From Streptomyces filamentosus (GTDB lineage: Bacteria; Actinomycetota; Actinomycetes; Streptomycetales; Streptomycetaceae): a stretch of DNA of 64,000 nt. The stretch lies in contig NZ_BNBE01000002.1 of assembly GCF_014654895.1 (NCBI RefSeq), positions 1,116,001 to 1,180,000 on the forward strand, given 5' to 3'. The notes below the pieces were generated by a model that was not told where the DNA came from, did no database searches, and saw only the letters and a program-made list of their open reading frames with translations. The translations under genes and the position numbers were made by a program. Shown here piece after piece: positions 58,506 to 64,000 of the stretch (position 1 is the first letter of the stretch; each line of letters opens with the position of its first letter).

Positions 58506-60089
58506 TCATGGGGAGAACTGTTCCGCGGGGAGGGCGGCCACGGGCCTGGGCGAGCGGTGACGTCCCGTCGGCCGGAGGGCCGGGGGCACCTCCAGGACGT
58601 AGGTGCTGCCGCCGTCCTCGGCGGCCCGGTGCGCGCGGAGCGTCTCGCCGTGGGCCTCGGCGATGCCCCGTACGACGTCGAAGTGCTCCCGCGTGCCGCC
58701 GTCCCTGGGACCACGGACTTCGATGCGCAGCAGGCCGCGCCGGTGGAGGGCGGCGGCGAAGACGTGATGCGGGGCGGAGCCGGCCTGCTCGTCGTCGGCG
58801 TGGACGACGTCCGTGATGAGCCGCGCGACGGCGGTCGAGACGTCGTCGGGGTCCACGTGGACGGAGAACTGCACACGGCTCGGGCCGGTGGAGGACGACG
58901 CCGCCCGTGCCCCGGCCTGCACCACGTCGTCGGCGAGCACGGTGCGCCGCCGCGCTCCCGCCGGCGCGCTGTCGTGGACGTGAGGCGCGGCCCTGTCGTT
59001 CACGAGGGCCATGATCATGCGCAGGTCGGCCGCCAGGGCTTCCAGGCTGAGCGTCGCCTCGGGCCACAGGGGGCGCGAGCCGTCGTCGGCGAGTCCCACC
59101 AGCTGGACGTGCAGGTGGTGCAGTGCTCCCGCCAGCGGGCCGGCGAGGAAGTCGGTGAGTTCGCGGGTGCGTTCGGTGGCCCGGTCGGTCAGCTGCCGCT
59201 GCCGTTCGAGTTCGGTCCGGTGCTGCCGGAGGGTGCGTCTCTGTGCGGCGATGTACTCGTCGGCCAGCCGCTCGTACGGGCGGCGGTCGCTGAGCGCGAC
59301 GACCGCGCCGACCGTCCTGCCGTCGTCCATGACGGGCCGGACGGCGATGTCGGCGGTGAGGCGGGGGCTGTCGACCGGCTCCAGTTCCAGGCCGGTGAGC
59401 CGGCTCGGTCGCCCGTTTCCGAGGGCCTCGGCGAGAGGCGCGTGCTTGGCGTCGACGGGGTCGCCCGCGGGCCCGACGGGCACCAGGCGGGAGAGCAGGT
59501 CGCAGCCGGCGAGATCCGCGGCCCGGCCTCCGAGCAGACGGGCGGCGGCCGGGTTGACCAGGTCGATCCGGCCGTCGGCGTCCATCCCGATGAGCGCCTC
59601 GCCGGTGGTGCGCAGGACCGTTTCCGCCTGGAGGAGGGAGCGGCGGAGGACCGCCCGCGCCTCCTCGGCCTCCGTGACGTCGTGGAGCGAGACGACCAGG
59701 GAGGAGCCGGGTGGAAGTGCCTCGTGCGGGGTGCCCCCGTGGAGCCGTACGGTGCTGATCTCGACGGGAAAGGTTCCGCCGTCGGCCGTCCGGGCCGTGG
59801 TTCGGAGTCGGCGCGCGGGAGCCGCTCCGGGGCGTCCGGGGTCCGCCGGCCCGCGCATGAGGTTCCAGTCGAAGGTCGGGAGGACGTCGAGAACACCGCG
59901 TCCCTCGATCGTCTGCCGGTCGTACCCCAGGAGGTCCGCCGCGGCCGGATTGGCCCTGATCACGGTGCCGTTGTCGTCGATGACCAGTACGGCGTCGGGG
60001 ACGAAGTCCACCACGCCCGTGTGGTGGAGGGGTGCGATGCCCGTCACGGCGCCGGGGAGACGCACCGCTGGGCCGCTGTCGAAGTTCAC
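58506..60089 (-). CDS. Two-PAS sensor protein with degenerate GHKL ATPase domain (paralogue 2)
   Basis: This 527-residue protein matches paralogue 1 in layout. PAS-1 is near residues 25-140 (PDAVLVIDDNGTVIRANPAA) and PAS-2 near 145-260 (GEALIGMDADGRIDLVNPAA). The phrase SDRRPYERLADEYIAAQRRT mirrors TDRRPYEELVVRHEAELAEH in paralogue 1. The C terminus has GIAEAHGETLRAHRAAEDGG, an ATPase-like segment lacking the N-box Asn. It has a predicted dimerisation helix (LERQRQLTDRATERTRELTDF) but no clear phosphoacceptor histidine. The 274-base gap to paralogue 1 shows no gene. Upstream there is a divergent region with a palindrome at 60317-60328. Confidence 0.85.
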   Translation of the reverse strand: MNFDSGPAVRLPGAVTGIAPLHHTGVVDFVPDAVLVIDDNGTVIRANPAAADLLGYDRQTIEGRGVLDVLPTFDWNLMRGPADPGRPGAAPARRLRTTARTADGGTFPVEISTVRLHGGTPHEALPPGSSLVVSLHDVTEAEEARAVLRRSLLQAETVLRTTGEALIGMDADGRIDLVNPAAARLLGGRAADLAGCDLLSRLVPVGPAGDPVDAKHAPLAEALGNGRPSRLTGLELEPVDSPRLTADIAVRPVMDDGRTVGAVVALSDRRPYERLADEYIAAQRRTLRQHRTELERQRQLTDRATERTRELTDFLAGPLAGALHHLHVQLVGLADDGSRPLWPEATLSLEALAADLRMIMALVNDRAAPHVHDSAPAGARRRTVLADDVVQAGARAASSSTGPSRVQFSVHVDPDDVSTAVARLITDVVHADDEQAGSAPHHVFAAALHRRGLLRIEVRGPRDGGTREHFDVVRGIAEAHGETLRAHRAAEDGGSTYVLEVPPALRPTGRHRSPRPVAALPAEQFSP

Positions 60090-60316
60090 CGCTGTTCTCT
60101 TCCTGCCTGTCGCGCGGACCGTGGAATCCCGTTCGTGCGGAGAGGCCGGGCACGCCGAACACCCTCCACCCGCTTCCTCTCGCGTCTTGCGGCTTCTCGC
60201 GGCGATGTCGGGGAACGCCCGGGCACCCGCTCGTCGCCGGTCGTGCGCCCCGCGCCGCCGTCACATGCAAACACAGGGAAACCCGCTCGAGGCGCTGAAG
60301 AACACGCGCTTAGGAC

Positions 60317-60328
60317 TTTCTTAAGAAA
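60317..60328. promoter_or_regulatory. 12-bp palindrome in divergent control region
   Basis: TTTCTTAAGAAA is a perfect palindrome in an otherwise GC-rich 369-base region (60090-60458) between the minus-strand PAS gene and the plus-strand MHYT-like gene. It is a candidate operator. An ATG at 60380 with an excellent AGGAGGGACAT before it opens a reading frame without recognisable features; nothing else is seen in this gap. Confidence 0.4.
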
Positions 60329-60458
60329 TCGACACCTCGACACCGGACAGCAGCGCCGTGCGTGATTCAGGAGGGACATATGTCAGATAGAGTCCGCCGG
60401 GATTTCGCGAGTTCCGACCAGGCCCACTCGCACCTCATGAACGGACCGAGGGAAATCC

Positions 60459-61040
60459 ATGAACGGCACGATCGACGGTTTCGGTCAGGGGCTGATCACT
60501 CCCGTGGCGGGGTACATCATGGCCCGCCTCGGTTCCGCACCGGGGGCTCCGGTGCACGGTCCGGTCGGTGCGCAGCGGACGGAAAATGCCGGGCCGGCTC
60601 CTCCTCGGGGCGGTCTCCGTCGGATGCGGGATCCGGACCGTGCACTTCATCGGGATGCCCGGATTCACGGTGCGGGAGACCGGAATCGATGACGACGGAC
60701 TGCCGACTCCGACGAGCCCGCTGTACGCGGTGGTCTCCGTCGGCCTCGGCGCAGGAGCCGTCGCCTACCCGGGCACCCGCCCTTCCGTCCTGCTGACCGC
60801 AGGTCTTTTCACCGGCCTGGGCGTGGCGGGAACGCACTGCACGGGCATGGCCGTCCTCTCGGTACGGCTCCACACCCACGTGGCCGAACCCCCGGCGGCC
60901 GGGGCGCCGGCCACCGCGGTCCTGCCGATGCCGGTGGCCCCCCTGGTCTTCCTCATCGCGGCCGGCGCGATGGTCGCGCTCGATTCCCTGCTGATTCCGG
61001 GGGACGACGAAGCGGACCTCGACCGGCGCCCGCGGAGTGC
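60459..61040 (+). pseudogene. MHYT-domain membrane sensor, frameshifted
   Basis: Two frames join to make an MHYT-type integral membrane protein. The first begins MNGTIDGFGQGLITPVAGYI (start 60459, GAGGGAAATCC upstream) and runs to GSAPG. From there a shift of +1 at a run of five G (60542-60546) gives GLRCTVRSVRSGRKMPGRLL, GAVSVGCGIRTVHFIGMPGF and then GTHCTGM. One extra G in the run explains the break. In the restored frame the second MHYT motif reads HCTG in place of HYTG, and no stop occurs before the next gene, so the C terminus is also degraded. It could be a real pseudogene, phase variation or a sequencing error. Confidence 0.7.
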
Positions 61041-61158
61041 CGTCCTCCGCTGCCCCCGTCGCGCGGCGACCCTCCCCGCCGCGCGACGGCGCCCGCTCCC
61101 CGGTGGCCATCCGGGCGGGGCGGGCGTCGCTGTTTGTCCCGCAATTCCCCGGCCATTA

Positions 61159-61176
61159 ATTGGTCAATTGACCAAT
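61159..61176. promoter_or_regulatory. 18-bp perfect palindrome, GntR/FadR-like operator
   Basis: ATTGGTCAATTGACCAAT is a perfect 18-bp palindrome in an A+T-rich pocket, 187 bases before the coiled-coil protein gene. Its TTGGTC-N4-GACCAA shape resembles operators of FadR-subfamily GntR regulators (PdhR/LldR-type), though no GntR gene is in the window. Confidence 0.6.
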
Positions 61177-61362
61177 AAGATGCCGGCGGCCCCCCTCCTC
61201 CGGCATGCCGATCACCAAATCCCAGGACACGAGGCCCATGCCCTAGAGTGGTCGTCGGCCGAAGCCGTCAGTCATGTCCCGTGTCCCGCCCGGCGCACTC
61301 GGAAACCGCGCCCTCGCATGACGTCGCCGGCGCGACCGACCACATGCGACGAAGAGGAAGTC

Positions 61363-61842
61363 ATGCCGGGAGAAACGGAACTCACGACCGCCTACAGCAG
61401 CAAGGTCGCCGGAGATCTCGAACGCAATGTGGCGGAGCAGGAGCGCATCCGGTCCGAGGTGGCGCGCCTCACGGCGGAACTCGACGAGCTGATGCACGAT
61501 CACGGCGTGCTGCTCAATCTCAAGAAGGCACTCCAGGCCGGCACTCCGGAATCGGACCGCAAGGTTCCCCGGCAGAAGAACGGAAATGCCGAAAAGGGCG
61601 CACGCAATTCCAGGGGAGGAAAGATCACCCTCGTCGAACTGATCCGCGATCACCTCGCGGCGAGCGATGCCCCCTGTTCCGCCTCCGAGGTGACCACCGC
61701 GCTGAGCGCACAACACCCGGATCGCCACATCCAGACGACCGTCGTGCGCACGTCCCTGGAGAATCTCGTCGCGAAGGGGCGCGCCAGCCGTACCAAGCGC
61801 GGTTCCTCCGTCTTCTACACCGCGGCCACTCCCGCACCCTGA
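61363..61842 (+). CDS. Coiled-coil plus winged-helix protein, unrecognised family
   Basis: This 159-residue protein has an N-terminal coiled coil (residues about 12-58: LERNVAEQERIRSEVARLTA), a basic linker (KVPRQKNGNAEKGARNSRGG) and a C-terminal winged-helix-like region (about 85-155: LVELIRDHLAASDAPCSASE ... SLENLVAKGRASRTKRG). This suggests a DNA-binding dimeric protein. GAAGAGGAAG precedes the ATG at 61363. The reading frame stays open upstream to 60541 but that part is MHYT remnant and non-coding DNA. I do not recognise a named gene; a developmental or plasmid-like role is possible. Confidence 0.75.
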   Translation: MPGETELTTAYSSKVAGDLERNVAEQERIRSEVARLTAELDELMHDHGVLLNLKKALQAGTPESDRKVPRQKNGNAEKGARNSRGGKITLVELIRDHLAASDAPCSASEVTTALSAQHPDRHIQTTVVRTSLENLVAKGRASRTKRGSSVFYTAATPAP

Positions 61843-61993
61843 GGGCTGTCCCGCACCTCCCGTCACCGCCTGGCGACGTCCGTTTCGACCTGCCCCCCGG
61901 CTCCGACGGAGGCGCGGTCCGGAACACGACCGGACAAGCCGATCCGCCCCTGGTGACCCACCCGCCTTCGCCCTGAGTAGCGGGACAGCCCTC
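61841..61993. repeat. 14-bp inverted repeats enclosing a 125-bp loop
   Basis: GAGGGCTGTCCCGC at 61841-61854 begins within the stop of the coiled-coil gene and is exactly complementary to GCGGGACAGCCCTC at 61980-61993. Inside, GTCACC and GGTGAC form further complementary pieces near the arms. The element could be a long-loop terminator, a folded RNA or a small non-autonomous mobile element. The rest of this 371-base gap (61994-62213) has an A+T-rich patch (62085-62112) and the palindrome described separately. Confidence 0.6.
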
Positions 61994-62185
61994 GGCCCGA
62001 CGGAAGCCCTGTCCGGCGGCCTGTCACCACCGGCTGTTCATGCCATCTTAGGTTTCCTGGCCGGGTGGCGGGGTTAACGAGACCTTGCTGATGCCTTAAA
62101 GATCTTTAACCGGCCGGCCGTCCGACCGCGCCCCGCAGAATATGCCATGCACGGTCCTAGGGCGTCAGCACCCCCATCTTCTTGT

Positions 62186-62197
62186 AGACATATGTCT
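62186..62197. promoter_or_regulatory. 12-bp palindrome just upstream of the second regulator gene
   Basis: AGACATATGTCT (perfect palindrome) ends 16 bases before the ATG of the atypical OmpR-type regulator. It may be an autoregulatory site or lie in the 5' leader. Confidence 0.45.
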
Positions 62198-62213
62198 CGC
62201 GTACCGTGCCCGC

Positions 62214-62915
62214 ATGGCAAAGGTGCTTCTCGTCCAAAGCGATCCCTCCGTTCGCTCCGTTCTGGGTATGTGTCTCGCGGAGGCCTCGCACACCGTGCGG
62301 GGGTGCGGCACCGCGCTGGGCGGCCTGCGCGCCGTCCTGGACGAGCCCTTCGACGTGATGGTGCTCGGCCTCGCCCTCCCCGACGTCGACGGCCTGGAAA
62401 TGCTCAAGATGCTCCGTACCGTCTCGGACATCCCCGTCGTCGCCGTCACGGACCGGCACGACGAGCGTGACCTCGTCCGGGCACTGGACATCGGTGCCGA
62501 CGACTTCCTGGCCGGGCCGTTCTCCGGTGCCCACCTCGTGGCCAGGATGACCGCGGTGCTGCGGCGGGCGGCGGCCGGGGTCGTGTCCACGGACGTCGCC
62601 CGGGTGGGCGGACTGGTCGTGGACACGAAGCGGAGAGAGGCGTTCCTCGACGGCACTCCCCTCGACCTGAGCCGCAAGGAGTTCGACCTCCTGGAATTCC
62701 TCGCGTGGCGGCCGGGGGTCGTCGTGCCGCGCGGCGAACTCTTCAAGCGCGTGTGGCTGCGGACGTACCGCGGCGAGCGCACCGTGGACGTGCACCTCTC
62801 GTGGCTCCGCCGGAAGCTAGGCGAGTCGGCGGCCCTGCCCCGCTACCTGCACACGGTCCGCCACGTCGGCATCAAGCTGGAGGCCCCGGAGCCCGACGCG
62901 GCGACGGCGGGCTGA
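62214..62915 (+). CDS. OmpR-family regulator with atypical receiver (second)
   Basis: This 233-residue regulator has a receiver (about residues 3-115) and a winged-helix DNA-binding domain (about 130-225: LSRKEFDLLEFLAWRPGVVV; TYRGERTVDVHLSWLRRKLG). The phosphoacceptor Asp is replaced by Gly52 (FDVMVLGLALPDVDG); the acidic pocket at the N terminus is QSD instead of DDD; and the conserved Lys is Gly (DDFLAGPF). Phosphorylation is therefore unlikely. ATG 62214 begins MAKVLLVQSD, the natural receiver start; longer starts would add a non-conserved leader. It stands alone, with no kinase nearby, and converges on the sortase gene. Confidence 0.92.
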   Translation: MAKVLLVQSDPSVRSVLGMCLAEASHTVRGCGTALGGLRAVLDEPFDVMVLGLALPDVDGLEMLKMLRTVSDIPVVAVTDRHDERDLVRALDIGADDFLAGPFSGAHLVARMTAVLRRAAAGVVSTDVARVGGLVVDTKRREAFLDGTPLDLSRKEFDLLEFLAWRPGVVVPRGELFKRVWLRTYRGERTVDVHLSWLRRKLGESAALPRYLHTVRHVGIKLEAPEPDAATAG

Positions 62916-62922
62916 CGGCGCG

Positions 62923-63900
62923 TCAGCCTACGAGCGCGGTCGGCTTTCCCTTGCTGCGCGGCCGTTCTTCGACCAGCTTTCCCCACACGATCATGCGGTA
63001 GGTGCTGGTGAACTCGGGCGTGCAGGTGGTCAGGGTGATGTACCGGCCGGGTCCGGTGAAGCCGGATCCCTTGGGGACGGGGTCGATGACGGAGATGTTG
63101 GAGGGTGCGGTCTGGGGGAGGATGCTCGCCATCTCGTAGGTGTAGTAGGCGTCCTGGGTCTCGACCACGATGGGGTCGCCGGGCTTGAGCCGGTTGATGT
63201 AGCGGAACGGCTCGCCGTGGGTGTTGCGGTGGCCGGCGACGGCGAAGTTGCCCTGCTTGTCGGAGGGCATGGCGGTCTTGAGCTTGCCCTCGCCGTAGTG
63301 GCCGACCATGCCCTTGTCGAGGACCTTGGGCTTGCTGATGCCCTCGGCGACGGGGACGACGACGTCCAGCTTGGGGATGTACATGATGGCGAAGCCCTCG
63401 CCGGGGGCGAAGACGTCCGGCTTGCTCTCGCCCTTGGCCCAGGTGTCCTCGATCTTGGCCTTGGCCTGGTCGGTCTCCTGGCCGGCGAGGACGTTGGTCC
63501 ACCACAGCTGGTAGGCGACGAAGAGGAGCATGACGACGCCGAGGGTGATGAACAGTTCGCCGACGACGGCCCCCGTGGTGTCCTTGGCCGCCTTGGCCTC
63601 CCGCCGGGCGGCACGGCGGGCCTCCACCCGGGACGACGGACGCGCGGGGACGGCGGCGGCCTGGGCGCCCTGTCGTCTCCGGGGGGAAGCACGTCCGGGG
63701 GTGGTCCTGCCGCGGCGTCCCCTCTTGGCCGCGGCCCGGCGGCGCTCGGCCCGCCCCGGTCCGGGCGGGGAGTCCGCGGGCGCGCCGCCGGGCCCGCCGG
63801 CGAGGGGCGGAACCTCGTGGGCGAAGCGGTGGGCGGAGTCGTGACGAGGTGTGTGGGGAGTGTCATGGGGAGTGGAGTGGGGGGTGTCCTGCCATGGCAT
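62923..63900 (-). CDS. srtE: Class E sortase
   Basis: This is a 325-residue membrane-anchored transpeptidase that attaches surface proteins such as chaplins to the cell wall. A long basic, Pro/Arg-rich cytoplasmic N terminus precedes a transmembrane segment (residues about 111-133). The sortase domain has catalytic H224 (VAGHRNTHG), C293 (LTTCTPEF) and R302 (TYRMIVWG), matching the LTTC signature of class E. Length is normal for Streptomyces SrtE. The N-terminal His/Pro/Thr-rich repeats (TPHSTPHDTPHTPRHD) are unusual. No sortase substrate with an LAXTG motif is in the window. Confidence 0.94.
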   Translation of the reverse strand: MPWQDTPHSTPHDTPHTPRHDSAHRFAHEVPPLAGGPGGAPADSPPGPGRAERRRAAAKRGRRGRTTPGRASPRRRQGAQAAAVPARPSSRVEARRAARREAKAAKDTTGAVVGELFITLGVVMLLFVAYQLWWTNVLAGQETDQAKAKIEDTWAKGESKPDVFAPGEGFAIMYIPKLDVVVPVAEGISKPKVLDKGMVGHYGEGKLKTAMPSDKQGNFAVAGHRNTHGEPFRYINRLKPGDPIVVETQDAYYTYEMASILPQTAPSNISVIDPVPKGSGFTGPGRYITLTTCTPEFTSTYRMIVWGKLVEERPRSKGKPTALVG

Positions 63901-64000
63901 GTAGTGCAGCCTCCCGATTTCTATGGCATGAACCGGAACTGTATATGCATGCCTTGTGGGTGCGGCGAGCTGGAGGGTGCCTGAACCGGTGGGACGTCGC
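63901..64000. other. Short window-end region with no gene seen
   Basis: The last 100 bases lie upstream of the sortase gene. They are A+T-richer than the rest (GATTTCTATGGCATGAACCG) and probably hold its promoter; no gene is supported. Confidence 0.5.

Noticed and set aside
60380..60796. Open frame starting at 60380 with a strong Shine-Dalgarno sequence
   Set aside because: Product is low-complexity and Ser/Arg-rich and overlaps the MHYT remnant out of frame; at most a short leader peptide is possible.

Overview
The window is about 72% or more G+C by eye, with GTG starts, ATGA/GTGA gene overlaps, leaderless promoters, class E sortase, AfsR-type regulation, DUF5709 and sugar ABC operons that lack their own ATPase. 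All of this points to a chromosomal segment of a Streptomyces or close relative. No rRNA, tRNA, CRISPR array or intact insertion sequence was seen.

Layout. (1) 1-3469: end of a dipeptide/oligopeptide ABC operon (two permeases, two ATPases). (2) 3523-6000: terminator, a membrane-anchored peptidoglycan-binding protein and an amidase. (3) 6179-9658: a dense array of TGRCRCC repeats in about 10-bp steps in front of a ribbon-helix-helix regulator, a DUF4097 protein and a DrrAB-like exporter. (4) 9616-17086: a giant HEAT-type repeat protein with a membrane protein partner, then an NAD-dependent DNA ligase. (5) 17115-29425: a galactoside/glycan utilisation locus (HAD phosphatase, GH35 beta-galactosidase, secreted GH5, sugar ABC permeases and binding lipoprotein, ROK regulator, GH36 alpha-galactosidase, phosphodiesterase-like protein). 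(6) 29509-31570: cold-shock protein with a structured leader and a DEAD-box helicase.

(7) 31678-45428 is the most interesting part. Two LLM flavin monooxygenases are followed by a run of minus-strand genes: FAH-family protein, PLP aminotransferase, acyl-CoA ligase, Glu/Leu-type dehydrogenase, class I glutamine-amidotransferase-like protein, LysZ, LysY, LysX, a LysW amino-group carrier protein and a homocitrate-synthase-like enzyme. A maleate isomerase/racemase-family gene is divergent from it. This looks like an amino-group-carrier-protein (AmCP) pathway for a non-proteinogenic amino acid. Unusually, the carrier ends in ...DWGQ (Gln) instead of the usual ...DWGE (Glu), whose side-chain carboxyl is the attachment site. 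I do not recognise the gene set as a known pathway. (8) 45392-53193: probable regulation and export (atypical OmpR regulator plus a domesticated IS701-like transposase protein, MFS exporter, degenerate SDR, AfsR/SARP regulator preceded by phased GGGTCCG repeats).

(9) 53202-64000: CBS-domain pseudogene, DUF5709 protein, Orn/Lys/Arg decarboxylase-family protein, small conserved protein, two paralogous PAS proteins, a frameshifted MHYT gene, a coiled-coil winged-helix protein, a second atypical OmpR regulator and a class E sortase. Functions are inferred from motifs read by eye; no database search was possible.
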